Shown: one piece after another, positions 1 through 11,795 of the stretch | Layout: every line of letters begins with the position of its first letter | Position numbering within the stretch: the stretch's first letter is position 1 | Assembly (NCBI RefSeq): GCF_037042905.1 | Contig: NW_026974141.1 | Span: 953,001 to 1,017,000, forward strand | Direction: 5' to 3' | DNA from: Lytechinus pictus | Lineage: Eukaryota; Echinodermata; Echinoidea; Temnopleuroida; Toxopneustidae | DNA: 64,000 nucleotides | The notes under the pieces: generated by a model | Databases searched by the model: none | Told to the model about the DNA's origin: nothing | Seen by the model: the letters and a program-made list of their open reading frames with translations, nothing else | Made by a program: the position numbers and the translations under genes

Positions 1-322
1 ACTTTGCTATGTATTTCAAGGGTGGAAATATCTCCCCCCCCCCCCAAGGTAGGGGGGACCAAGGGCTGGAAAATTTGACAAGCAAAAAAAAAGGGAAAAA
101 AAGGTTATCACCCCCAAAAAGTAAGGTCATCTCGTCCAAATTACATGTTTTATTTCGATTTCCATCATAAAAGACCATAAATAGTAGGGGGACATTTAAT
201 ATTGTGTCCCCCTACTATTTCGGGTAGGGGGGACCCCCCTGGGATTTCCACCCATGATGTATTTCATTGTGCAATCAAATTAATGTTTTTATTGGTGTTA
301 CATGGATTTATTTCTAATGCAG

Positions 323-3300
323 GATCCGCAGTTCTTTGTTGAAAGACACAAGTTCATTGGAACCTTGAAGAGCAATTCTACACTCCGTACGCTGTACTAC
401 CCATCGCTGGATAATGTAGAGGTGAAAGAGGACCAGGTCCGATGTGGGGAACATTCAGATTATGGTGGGATAACCCTGCTGTTCCAGGACCCCCAGCCTG
501 GCCTAGAGGTAGGTCTTGGTCTAGGATTATAATTTCTTATTCAGGTGAATTATATGGTCAAGGATTAAAGATAAATGCTTGATAATGTAGTGGAGAAAGA
601 GGACCAGATCCAATGTGGGGAACATTCAAATTATGATCGAATAACCCTGCTCTTAAAGGAGTTTGGCCTTCCAACACTCACAGTCCGGTCTAGAGGTAGG
701 TCTTGGTCTAATATTAAATATTAGTGCTTGCTACTATAGAAGAGGACCAAGTTTTGTGTGGGGGCCATTCAGATTATGGAGAGAAAAAAATAAGTTTGTT
801 TTTCCAGGATTTCGGCCTAGTCTAGTGGGAGACTGCAAGAACAGAAGACTAACACAAATTAATATAACCTGCTGATTTAATTTCAGGGGACCAACTGTAC
901 ACATGTCATTGATATGGTCTCTGGGCTTCTTTTTGAGGCCACTTTCTTCATATGAAGGGTGTGCACAGCAAACTAGCATAGAGACAAGTCAAGGATTAAA
1001 GACATTAATCTCTTATTGGCTCTTTGTCCTGTTCAATGTGAAACCCAAGGCCACTGGAGTGTAAAATATCCTGCCATTTCTGTCTGACTTATTAAAAGGA
1101 TTTGATACAATTATGCCATTTGTGATTTTCATTTATAATTCATATTTACTACATAAACTGCAAAAAATCATTAAAAAAAAAAATCAAATACAAATCTATC
1201 AATAAAAAAAAAAACTTCACAAACTTTTTTGCCAAAAACGTACTAAATCAATTGAAATAAAATACAAGATATATCGTAACATTTTGAATCAGCTTTTAAG
1301 ATAAGCTTGTAAAAAATATTATTGTGATTTATTATCCAAGAATAAAAATAATCTATGCCTTTCAGTTTTCAATATGACAGTGAACTCATATTTGGTTCAT
1401 CTAATCATTTTGCTGAGAGTTAAATTCCAAAAAAATAATCTTTTGCCACATATTAAACAAGTTGCAATATTCCGCTTTATGTCACAGAGCAATTGCATGG
1501 TGAGCTAGTAACATAAAGTAGAGCTACAATTTTTGTTGAGAAGTGAGGAATGGGATGAACAGGAGCAGTACAAAACGTCATCAATTTTCACTTTTTGCAT
1601 TTCAGCGCTTTTTATCCCATATATTGGTATAGCATGATGAAAGACCCACACAACCCAAATTTGTTGGGAATCGGTCCATGAGGCCCCAATAAATGACCTC
1701 ATGAATATATAATTACACTGTAGCCCCATTTAAAGTCGATGTATTATCAACCTGGTTCTAAAATTTAGGAACCAGGCCCATAATACATTGACTTCAATTT
1801 GGTAGTGGGGTTTTTTCATCATGCTCTACCAAAATAAAGAGGGGGGGGGGGGGGTGATGAAGACAGGAGAAGGTGGACATACAGTTAGGAATAAAATGAA
1901 GTTTTTGCTCTTGAAAACATAAAGGAAACCAATATAAGTAATAACCTGTTTTTGCTATTAACAGGGATTCCACTTTTCAGTGTCCTGAGACGTTTTAAAC
2001 TTATTTCAGCCAGGGAATAATTTTGCCTACCAAACTTGATTAACATTTTGGTTATTATTAAAAAGCTCTCAACTATATAAGTTCTATACATTCCTGAATC
2101 CTATGGAAAAAATATGAAAGAATTTCTGTGTTGCATTCTTTGAAAAATGTGGAGCAAATTGAGATGAGATACAATGAAATTATTCCCTGTTTTCAGCAAT
2201 AGAAAACACAATTCTTTATGAAATAACTCATTCTAGATTATTTTCATACTTTTTATCAGTTCTATATTGGCATCCCTGTATCAAACATGGCTGATCTTGT
2301 TTTCATATGAAGTACATGTAGTTGCAGGATTCTTGTATTATTTGTTGGGGAAAACCCCATATTTTAGAAATAAACTTTAGTATATATCTATAGTATGCCA
2401 TTATCTACATTTTCTTCTTTTTTTAAAGGTAAGAAACCTTGAGGATAAATGGATCCCTGCAAAACCCATTGAAGGTACGGTCGTTGTTAACATTGGTGAT
2501 CTCATGCAAAGATGGACTTCTGACAAACTAATTGCTTCGGTAAGTTCAATTCAAATTCAAACCACTTTCACGTACAGTGGTACACAAAATGGGTGACACG
2601 ACATTAGCTCCTGCGACAATTGCTCCGGGCTTAATTTCGTCTAAGATGTAGGGTTAGGGTTAGGCTTGCAATTGGGTTTTATGTTAGGTTTAGGGTAGGG
2701 TATAGTGTTAAACCCAGGGTCAAAGTTGGTCATTCGAATAGTGTGTGAAATTTAGAGTGGAGCAATTGTCACCGGACCACATAATGAAGGTCCTCGTTGA
2801 TAGCAGATTGTTAACTGAAGAGGCTACCCTGTGGAAATATAATAAAGTTAACAATCATTACACAACCACATGATTTACAGTTATGCAACATACAATGTTT
2901 TATAATATTTAACCCTCTAGCACCTACAGATTCCTATGCATAATGGCAATTACTCACTGGAGGAAACAATAAAACTGGTAATAAGTAGGCATTGTTCCAA
3001 AAAAATTGAAATATTTTTTTATAAATTTACTTTTGTTCATTACAAGTTATATTTATTTTGTAGTATAGGACCTGTTGAATAGAATGGTACATGGCAAAGT
3101 TCAATCAGATGTACGAATATTGACCTTTGACAATCGTTTGCAGAGCGAGAAGAAAAAAAAACAAAAGTTCGGGTTTCAGCTGCCCCAGTCCCACGCCTTC
3201 AAAAAAATGTAAAGTATCACTGACAGAATACTAAAGTTTTCGCCAAATCTTGGATCAAATATGTCAAAAATTAATTCCAACTCACATCTAGATGTCACTC

Positions 3301-5238
3301 TGTGTGATATCCAACGTTTTGATGAACATATAGCAAGGCCCGAGCTTCTTCGGCGAAGTAAGTGGTTTTCCGAGACATGGACGCAGCCATCTTTGCTGAG
3401 ATCGACTGCGCAACAGTCTGGAACTTGCTACACACCGATGCATGTCAATCGGTTTTTCTCTATTATACTCAATAGGAGCATACACTTTTCTATGCAGATC
3501 TATGTAGCAGCCAACCTATACGGTATGCACACGCAATATTACCACGGTAAATCGTAGACAAGAGATACTATAGCGCAAAGAAAACGTACGGACGGTTAAG
3601 GGCGGTTCAGTGTGTAATAGGAAGGGCGGTCTTGGGCGGTTCAGGTGCTAAAGGGTTAAACAATAATAAAACGCAATGATAGTTGGGTGACCCCTAACAA
3701 AGCAGAGCTTATAAAGAGAATTTGAATAGGATAACAATGTGATGCACCTATACAACATTAATTCAAGGGAAAATACATTGAAACTGATGAAGAGGTGTTT
3801 GATGTTTAGGGGGCATTGAGTGAAATTTATGTTCAATTTCGAATTAAGCATAATGGGGCGTTGAAAGAAACTTTGTGTTTTTGCTGCATCACTAAAACAG
3901 TCTATATAGATAATAGTTGCAGATATTAATCTAAAAGTGTGCTGTTCTTGACATTTTGGGACTGGGATGGGATTGGAACCCCAAACTCTCTGATTGAGAG
4001 ATGGCTCGAATCAAACCTGGTATTCTGCCGTCCACTGACAAAAAGAAGCACCTGATTTTTTTTCGAATTTGACTTGTTTCATGATTTGAGATATTTTCTG
4101 TATTCTCTTCATGATGTTAAAGGAGTCATCCTCTAATTTCTGAAATATAGACATTTCAAAAGCATGTAACTATAACATTTCCAGATAAAACAATGACACA
4201 TTTTCCTCACTTAAAGGGATTGTTTCACTTTGTGAGCAGCTGATAAAAAATTCTCAAACTGAGATGAAACATGTGTATTAGTGCCTGTATTTGTCCTCAA
4301 AAACCCTGAAACAGCCCACAATATACAGTAGGATGAAAAACTCTTAATTTAGATACAAGAAGCAATTTATGAGCCTGATTGTGAGAACTGTCTGGTAGAC
4401 GGGTTCAGCTTATGACCAGTTTCTCCAATTCGAAAAGTCCATTGGCTGTGTTGGCTGCATTCTGCTGTGTGTATCTCGTATACACACACTATTATTAGCT
4501 GCACTGTACATTCAGTGTATACCTTGTACACACACTGTATGTAGGTCATGTTGTGTTCATCTAGAGTTAATGCGTTGTATTGCACAGATTCGCTGTATAC
4601 ACATAGTCATTGAAACCAACCCCCAATTATTTTCAAACTTTGGTTTACATCTCCAAGATTTAAAAATTGTTCCCGTAGATATGATACTTTGAAACTTTTG
4701 GGATGGTATTTTTACACTATAATTAGCCTGATATGTAGCCCATTTTTAAGAACCAAAATGAGAACTTTTTAAAATCAGAACAAAGTGAAATGATCACCAA
4801 AGTGAGAACTTTTTAAAATCAGAACAAAGTGAAATGATCACTTTAAATACTCAGAAACTCATTCCATGAAGCTGCTTCCTATTGCCAGTGGATGGCAGAA
4901 TTTCTCTGCTTATACCCCCCCCCCCAAAAAAAAATGCATTGATGTATTATTCAAACATATCTCCCAAATTCCAACGTTTCAAATGTATGCGAGATATAAT
5001 ATGATTTGCATTCCCTTTTTCATTGAAACATTAGAAACATCGAGTCATGATTCCCCTCGATCAGATCAAGAGACAGCAGGTTCGTCAGTCGATGGCATTC
5101 TTCGGCCATCCTGACAACGATGCCGTCATCGAGTGCATCAACAATTCCAACAAGTACCCACCGACCACAGGTTTGAAATATCTTGATATGAGATTTGCTG
5201 CAACCTATTCGGGTGTTACCAAACTCACCGCTTACTGA
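323..5238 (+). CDS. Fe(II)/2-oxoglutarate-dependent dioxygenase (IPNS-like), 3' three exons
   Basis: Exons 323-508, 2429-2539 and 5035-5238 (stop TGA) join in phase 0 at every junction, with AG acceptors and GT donors. The product is the C-terminal 166 residues of an isopenicillin-N-synthase-like oxygenase, a family that uses Fe(II), O2 and 2-oxoglutarate to oxidise small molecules. The first exon carries the HxD iron ligands in EHSDYGGITLL. The last exon carries the distal His in KHRV and the 2-oxoglutarate-binding Arg/Ser in RQSMAFF, with 15 residues from His to Arg as in the downstream paralogue. The C-terminus KYLDMRFAATY fits the family. The N-terminal exons must lie left of the window. 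Exon borders match the complete gene at 17080-24001, so the two are tandem duplicates. Substrate unknown. No AATAAA was found close to the stop. Confidence 0.88.
582..826 (+). pseudogene. Two decayed tandem copies of the HxD exon
   Basis: Bases 582-695 repeat the second half of the exon at 411-508, together with its donor and following intron (TAGAGGTAGGTCTTGG recurs). Bases 732-826 are a third, more diverged copy. The second copy stays open but reads HSNYDR where the real exon reads HSDYGG, so the iron-binding Asp is lost. The third keeps HSDYG but runs into a TAG at 823-825. Neither has an obvious acceptor, so both look like dead intronic relics of a local tandem duplication. Confidence 0.75.
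1566..1842. repeat. Hairpin MITE, diverged copy of the 6212-6571 family
   Basis: It shares a long stretch with 6212-6571, including TCATCAATTTTCACTTTTTG and the inner inverted pair ACCTGGTTCTAAAA / GGAACCAGGCCCATAATACA. The right end is degraded and followed by a G run. It lies in the first intron of the left dioxygenase gene. The rest of that intron (about 841-1565 and 1843-2428) is AT-rich sequence in which I recognise nothing. Confidence 0.6.
2591..2785. repeat. Short interspersed element with GGTTAG-like core
   Basis: The ends are loosely inverted (GACAATTGCTCCGG near the left, GAGCAATTGTCACCGG near the right). The core holds a few GGTTAG/GGTTTAG units. It looks like a small non-autonomous element, with weak support. 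Confidence 0.35.
2909..3659. mobile_element. piggyBac-type MITE flanked by TTAA
   Basis: TTAA at 2909-2912 and 3656-3659 flanks terminal inverted repeats: left CCCTCTAGCACCTACAGA, right (reverse complement) CCCTTTAGCACCTGAACC. A TTAA target with CCC(T) termini is characteristic of the piggyBac superfamily. The 0.75-kb interior has no transposase, so the copy is non-autonomous. It sits in the second visible intron of the left dioxygenase gene. Confidence 0.75.
4211..4848. mobile_element. MITE with TTTAAAGTGATCATTTCACTTTG-type ends
   Basis: The left end reads CTTAAAGGGATTGTTTCACTTTG in register, and the reverse complement of the right end begins TTTAAAGTGATCATTTCAC. Near the right end a segment of about 42 bp (AGAACTTTTTAAAATCAGAA onward) is tandemly duplicated at about 4760-4843. 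The interior carries no coding signal. Intronic. Confidence 0.55.
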
Positions 5239-5293
5239 AAGAATAGCAAGTATATATTGTGTCGGGGTTAAATCGATTCAAAATCAAGTACAT

Positions 5294-5750
5294 AGACACC
5301 GTTCTCACTACCATCCTAAAAATAGATCAGTGGAAACAAGTTTAACATGTAATGAGAACGGTCGAAGCGGTCTTGGAAGCGATCTTCCAAACTGGTTCAG
5401 AAAACCAACTCGCGATGTGGTTTTGAAGATCGCTTTGCCTTGTTAATCTGGTTTTAACGTAAGTGAGGACACAACCGTTCTTTGGGGAGCGATCTTCGCA
5501 CATATTGAGCGCGCTACTCCACACACTGTGTGTAGAATGTCTACGCTGCGTTTCGAATTTTGCGCAAAACGTGTCACCCCCACTGAGAGCATTCCCATAG
5601 CAACAAGTCCACTTCTCTCAATTCCATGTATATTTTGATAACCACTTTTGGCTAATCAAATGGAAACGCTTGCAAAGCGATCTTCCAAACTAGTTTCCTG
5701 AACCGATTACCAGTAAACTAGATTTAGAAAGTATAGTGAGAATGGAGTCC
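5294..5750. mobile_element. MITE with GTTCTCACTA terminal inverted repeats
   Basis: The left end GACACCGTTCTCACTA pairs with the right end TAGTGAGAATGGAGTC. The interior repeats GCGATCTTCCAAACT motifs on both sides. No ORF. It begins about 55 bp after the stop codon of the left dioxygenase gene, so it may lie in its 3' UTR. Bases 5751-6211 show nothing recognisable. Confidence 0.6.
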
Positions 5751-6211
5751 TAGCTTACATCACTGTAGTAGATCAGTCAACTGTTTCCCTTGCAATTTCA
5801 AGCCTTCCAAGGGAGTGTGATTAGAAAAATCAATGTATGTTCTCACTCAGATGGTTGTAGACCAGGGGAACACTTCATGGAATGATTTGCTCTGACTATT
5901 TGTTATAAGCTACTGAAATCCTTGCACCTGATTGGCCTAGAGGAACTTTGTCAGTTGAAATCATGGACAATATATGTTCTTGAATCATGAACTACTCACC
6001 AATGAAACAACTTATTGGACTGTGATTTTTGTCTTGGTTGCAACTCTGTACAGCATTAACCCTAATATAACTGAGCTATTTCAGACCAGACCTTTACTAC
6101 ATGGGGGAAGGGGTTAATGTGACCCCTTACCCCTTCAGATCTAGGCCGCTAATTGAGCGATCGCTGCAAAAAATTAGCACCCTCATATTGCCGTATGTAA
6201 AATACAAGATT

Positions 6212-6571
6212 GTATAGAGTACAGAAGTGTGACCTCATCAATTTTCACTTTTTGCATTTCAGCACTTTTTATACCATATTTTGGTAGAGCATTATGAAAA
6301 CCCCCCACATCCCAAACATGGTGGGTGAGGGGCCTTGGATATGACCTCATGAATTCATAATTAGCCCCACCGAAGTCTATGTATTATTGACCTGGTTCTA
6401 AAAGTAAGGAACTAGGCCAATAATACATTGACTACAATAGGGTTAATTATGTATTCAGGTCATATCTCAGGACCCCGTGGACTGATTTTCACCAAATTCT
6501 GATAGTGGGGGTTTTTCATCAAAAAAGTGGCAAAAAAGTGTTTTGTGATGTCATTACTTTGGTACTCTATA
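6212..6571. mobile_element. MITE with TATAGAGTAC terminal inverted repeats
   Basis: The left end TATAGAGTACAGAAGTGTGA mirrors the right end, whose reverse complement is TATAGAGTACCAAAGTAATG. An inner inverted pair surrounds AATACATTGACT. A second, decayed member lies at 1566-1842. Bases 6572-7018 are AT-rich with no recognisable content. Confidence 0.65.
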
Positions 6572-7018
6572 ATTAAGTTTTCAAAAAACGAATATTTTAT
6601 ATATTTTATTGATTGATTAATTATGCAAATAATGAAATTCTGAATGTTTTTGTCTTCGCGTCTCTGCTCAAAATATACTTGGACAAACCATTTATATTTT
6701 TAGAACATCATTGCATTTTACTGGAATTATAATCCTTTTATTTATTCAGCATTCTTTATCACAGCATTATAAAATGTCATATTTCTTCAAATACAATAAG
6801 ATTCTAAAAATCATTTAAATGTGTAGATATATGAACATGGATATAGCATTATTTTAGATAAATTGCCAGTAATGAAATAATAAATTGTACATTTGTATTA
6901 CACAATGCTATATTATATGTATATTCTCAACTGCACATAACAATAGTTAAAAGGTGAAATTGTTAACAAGATAAGTAAACAAAAGTATTATAAATTTATA
7001 ATTACAGGAAAAAGCACA

Positions 7019-7472
7019 TACATTCATAATTCCGAAGCTTCGTTATTCCGAAGGTTCGTAATTTCGAAGGTTCGTTAGTCCGAAAACGAAATGAGGTTCG
7101 CAATTCCGAAGGTTCGTTAGTCAGAAAACGAAATGACGTTCGTAATTCCGAAGGTTCGTTAGTCAGAAAGCGAAATGATTAACGAACCTTAATTCGTTTT
7201 CGGACTAACGAACCTTTGGAACAACGAACCGTATTTCGTTTTCGGATTAACGAACCTTCGGAACAACGAACCTTATTTCATTTTCAGATTAACGAACCTT
7301 TGGAACATCGAACCTTCGGAATAACGCCACAAATGTTCAGATTAACGAACCCTTTTACGTTTTCGGATTAACGAACATCGAGGTATAGGCAATTTACGTG
7401 TTTCGGAATTACGAACCTTTGGAATAAAGAACCTTTGGAATTACGAACCTTAAGAATTACGAAGTGTAACCG
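7019..7472. mobile_element. Foldback element built of TTCGGATTAACGAACC-like units
   Basis: The left half is made of direct repeats of CGAAGGTTCGTTAGTCCGAA plus AACGAAATGAGG. The right half is the same unit inverted (CCTTATTTCGTTTTCGGATT, AACGAACCTTCGG), so the whole can fold into one long hairpin. The ends are CATTCATAATTCCGAAG and CGAAGTGTAACC. A second full copy lies inverted at 51985-52455 and a fragment at 59765-59945. No coding capacity. Confidence 0.8.
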
Positions 7473-9487
7473 GAAAAAGGGGAGCCTACTGTTTTCTTCA
7501 AATCCTGTATTGAAACAGTAGACACCTGTACAGAAGTCAGTGCCACATCATTTATGCTGCTGTCACCTTTCCCCTCCGATGGCCTTACAGCGAGCTGAGA
7601 ACATTTCTATTCAAACCACCGATGTGTAGCTATTAATAAAATGTTAAAACGGCCGTTTTCGTCTTGCCGTGCAGCTGCCGTAGGGGAAATGTGACTGCGT
7701 CATAAGTATGAATACACAAGCCGACAAGCGTCTTTCCACATTTCCCCAATGACAAAAAAAATTATGAGGAATGCTGGATAGTTGCTGTGAAAGATGCTTC
7801 AAGAGATTTCTGCTAAAATACATAGCACAGACTCAGCATGTGTTTCCAATTCAAATTTTGAATTTAGAATATATTCAAAATTTGAATTTATAAATTTCAG
7901 TTTCAATCTTTTTAGGTGTCTGCTTGTTGTCGAGGTGATATAGTTGTAGACGTTAACAAAGTTATAATTTGATGAGATTCTATTTTAATATTGTCATTCT
8001 TTAATAAAAAAAAGCTTTGTGATCTGCCTGGGAAAGCTCTGAGGCCAGCTTGTATGTCACAGATCACTGGTCAAAGTACTCTATATGTTACCTCTTTGTG
8101 TACTAATTAGCCTACTATATGCTTATACATGTATTTCTATTTACCATATCTATACCCTCCACATCATTTACCCACCAATCATTTCATACAATATTGTGCT
8201 TGTAAATCAAATTCCTGAAATTATTCTCCTTGATTAATAACCAGCATTTTCAATATATTTCCGTCATATGTAGCTGAGGTTGTCTTTGTAATATAATATT
8301 ATTCTAGAATCAAACTTTTCTGCGAAACACTGCCAAATATTTCTCTTTTTTGTTTGTTTTTAAGCTAGTAAACCTTATATCTCTTAGCTTGGTTGAAAGT
8401 AGTATAACTTATGCCAACCTGTTTGTTCTATTATATTTGTGTTAATTTCATGTTTTTTTTTTAATTCTTTTTCCATTTTCAGAAATCAAATCTGGGAAAA
8501 AAATGTGTAATTGCTGAGAAATTAGCAAAATAAGCATGAAATTCCATGATATGTCGGGTATTTTTCCAAACAGTATTAATTAATGCACTGTCCCACATGC
8601 ATTTTTGTATTTCATATAGATCAGTTTATTTAAATGAACCAGAGTCTAGATCTATGATGATGATATGGTGGCATTTAACCTTGATTTTAAAGGCTTTCTC
8701 AAAGTGAAATAATTGTTTGCTGCAACTACTTTCTTTTACCTTTAATGTTTTGGAATGACTAAATAATTATTAACATGTTTGATTCAGGGATAAAGCCGTG
8801 AAGGTTTGAACTTTTTTTTTCCTTTTTTCTTGCTATGATGTTTGAAATAATGATAAGTAATTATAATAATGGTTACGATGATGGTAGTGATGATGATAAT
8901 GTTTGCGGTGATCATGATTATAATCATAGATTCTGTATCATACATCTACATGTGTACATGTAACCATTAGTTATTTTTATGTTGATAATTGCTGTTTGTT
9001 AGCAACTAATATGTTTTATTATCCAGCATTCTTATATTGATATATGCAAATTCTGAAATATACGTGTAAAGGTGTAAGCCCAACGAAAAAAAATGTAGTG
9101 AAATAGATGTAGGAAAAATTTATATATATATATATATATATATATTATTTGATGTTTTGTATTTTTATAATGCGTGAATTATGATGTCGTTAATGGTGTT
9201 CGAATTAATAGTTTCTCTCATCTATTTCTCTTTCGTTCTGTTTGATTTTTCACAAAATCTTGCCATTGGTTGTAAATAAAGAAAGCAACATAATAATCAG
9301 TGCATTTTAATGAAGGAAGATGATTATTATTGCAAGTTTTTTTAATATGCCGGTAGTGTGATTATTATTTTTTTGTTTGTTGATCTGATGTTGAATATAA
9401 TCTTTTTGTTACATGCCACCGTCCTCCATCATTCTACTAGTAACTGATTACAACACATTATATTTACTACAAAAACTGACGCATTTA
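7473..9487. other. Gene-free AT-rich intergenic stretch
   Basis: No exon-like signal is seen. It contains a small inverted repeat at 7850-7892 (TTCAAATTTTGAATTTA / TTCAAAATTTGAATTTA), a GAT-rich patch near 8850-8940, and a (TA)n run of about 26 bp at 9121-9147. Confidence 0.6.
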
Positions 9488-10132
9488 CCAACGAACATAG
9501 AGGGCAGCAACACTTTGCAGTGTTAAAGTCCACCCCAACATCGAGTTTATTCAAATAAAAAGAGAAAATCCAAAAGGCATAACACTGAAAAATTAATAAA
9601 AATCAGATGTAAAATATAGAAAGTTTTTTCGTTTAATTTCACAAAACAGTTATATGCACATCCTTGTTGGTATACAATACAATTGAGGGAACTGATGTCG
9701 TCACCCACTTATTTCTTTTGTATTTTATTATACGAAGCATGAAAAATTCTTATTTTCTCCTCATTGTCATGAAAGAGTGTTATTCCTCCCTGAACATTTG
9801 TAATTACCATAATTTTAACATTTTATGGTTCAGTCAAGTTGGTCCTCATGGTCAAATTTGTAAAAGAAGGAAATATTGTAGAAATCAAACACAATAAAAA
9901 GTTAAAGAAATAGTGAGTGAGGGACATCATCGAATCTCTCATTTGCATATCACTGAGTTGTGCATATAACTGTTTTGTGAAAAAAAAAACTTTAATATGG
10001 CATAACTTATTTTATATCCGATTTGATGACACTTTCAGCGTTAGGCTTGTTTAATTTTTCTCTAATTGATTCAAATCCACATTTTTCTGGGGTGGACTTG
10101 ACCTTAAAGTTGTTGCTGCCCTCCATGTGTTA
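9488..10132. mobile_element. Nested MITEs: AAGTCCACCCC element inside an AACGAAC..AGAGGG element
   Basis: The inner element runs between TTAA at 9523-9526 and 10104-10107, with ends AGTCCACCCC and GGGGTGGACTTGACC; it is the same family as 35274-35883. Outside it, CCAACGAACATAGAGGGC at 9488 pairs with GCTGCCCTCCATGTGTT at about 10113-10130. The inner element therefore appears to have inserted into an older hairpin MITE related to 34346-34442. Confidence 0.65.
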
Positions 10133-10332
10133 ATATATTTTGTATAATCAGAAATATTCTGAGCGAGCTTTGATAAAATAGTAATTTTGCACCGCAAAAA
10201 TGTTGGCCATTCTTTTAGCTTTCTTTGTGTGTCTGTTATTTTATTTTTTTATCTTGTGGCTATTCTTTGTCTTGTTTTGTTATGCTTCCTTCACCGCCTC
10301 TTTGGTAAAATTAATTTTTAAGCCAACTTTCC

Positions 10333-10777
10333 GCCCTTTCACACGGTACCAAAATTCTAATTTGAATGATTCCAGTGAAAATTTATTCCAATGACGAGTT
10401 TTTAGCACGTGTGAAACCAAACTAGAATCACGAACGCTAATCACAATAACTAATTCAAATGCTACTCCGGAGGTGAATTCCAGTTAAATTTCACTCAAAT
10501 TACGGTACGAATTTTACGTCTGAAACGCTTGACCTCCAAAATGTCTTTTAGGGGCGGAGCTTACGTGACCATCACGAAAAAAAAAAAAATGAAGTGTATT
10601 GTATTTGCGATGCAGTGCTTTGATTGACAAGTCACCAAGGACACATACCGCCATCGCTCAGGTTCGATTTCAATAAATCACTTATTGAGTGAACGTGTGA
10701 AAGGTCCGATGATTCTAAAAACGAATTGCAATCATCATTACAATGATGATTCAAGATTCTCGTGTGAAAAAGACCCT
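10333..10777. mobile_element. MITE with CTTTTTCACACG terminal inverted repeats
   Basis: The left end GCCCTTTCACACGG mirrors the right end CGTGTGAAAAAGACCC. The right sub-terminal AATCATCATTACAATGATGA is itself palindromic and recurs in the copy at 20140-20332. No ORF. Confidence 0.65.
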
Positions 10778-10947
10778 TAATCTACTATCTGTTTGGTTAC
10801 ATCCGACATGGTCTTGTCCAACTAGTCCATCTAGGTCAAGTCAAACTTGACGTTCATATGCTATAATAATCAATATAATGATTGTGGGCATTAACGGAAA
10901 GACAAAATCTATTAAGCATTTGGTCTGACTGCCATTTCGCCCATTTA

Positions 10948-11186
10948 CACGGCAAAACACCGGTGTTGATTTTAACACCAACCCAGTATCTATATCGGAA
11001 ACACCACGAAAGTGTTGAAACAATTAACCAATTAAGAATCAAACCAATATTGGCTGAGTAGTGTTGTTTAAATGCCTATCTGGTGTTAACCTAACCTAAA
11101 GCATGCAGAATGGTGTTTCAACTCTTCTGGTGTTTTCCAATATAGTTACCGGACTGGCGAAATCAACACCGGCGTTTTTGCAGTGA
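10948..11186. mobile_element. MITE with GCAAAAACGCCGGTGTTG ends
   Basis: The left CACGGCAAAACACCGGTGTT is inverted at the right as AACACCGGCGTTTTTGCAGT. It is about 240 bp, with TGGTGTT-rich flanks inside and no coding capacity. Bases 11187-11634 hold degraded repeats (GACCAAGTGGG-type) without a clear family. Confidence 0.6.
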
Positions 11187-11634
11187 ACCATTAATTCAGT
11201 CTAATGGCTCTGCGAATATGATCTAATCTACCTTATTAAACGCCACTTAATAGTTTCCACGGTTATGAACCAAATTTATGTTTGATAAAGTAAAAATAAT
11301 AAGTAGACCAAGTGGGAGTCAGACTAACTGGGTATCAATGAGAATTATAAACTAGTTGGTTAAAGACCAAGTAGGGTAGACGGAACAACAAATAGAACAC
11401 AATTGGTAGTAGACCAAATGGGTTTAGCCCACATTGTATTCAACTGAGAACTAGGCCAACTAAATTTACTTGAAGACCGGTTGTGGTATTCAGAAAACTG
11501 GTCTACCCTTTTTGTATCTTTTCTGGCATCTCGGAAATCAATGTGCTGAAGGTAAACTTGTTACTCAAGTTCGGTGTAAGTGTTGGTGTAAAGTGTTGAT
11601 GACGTAAACCGTGATTAAAATCCAGTGTTAGTGT

Positions 11635-11795
11635 TGATGTTAGGTGTTTGTAGCGCAAATGAAGTAAAGTGTAGAAATCGATGTAACACTTCCAAAATTT
11701 GAATTTCACCCTCAGTGATGTTAGGTGTTTGTAGCGCAAATGAAGTAAAGTGTAGAAATCGATGTAACACTTCCAAAATTTGAATTTCACCCTCA
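11635..11795. repeat. Tandem duplication of an 80-bp unit
   Basis: The segment beginning GATGTTAGGTGTTTGTAGCG and ending TTTGAATTTCACCCTCAG occurs twice head to tail with essentially no differences, so the duplication is recent. The surroundings contain GTGTTGGTGT-type degenerate repeats. Bases 11796-12419 show no gene or recognised element. Confidence 0.8.

Noticed and set aside
2650-2700. Telomere-like GGTTAG repeats
   Set aside because: Only two or three imperfect units within a small interspersed repeat; not a telomere or interstitial telomere array.
3955-4040. tRNA-like sequence around GGGATTGGAACCCC
   Set aside because: It has a B-box-like GGTTCCAATCCC on the minus strand but no convincing A box or stems.
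7019-7472. CRISPR-like array of short repeats
   Set aside because: Units are direct in one half and inverted in the other, spacers are not unique, and the DNA is clearly animal. It is a foldback transposon.
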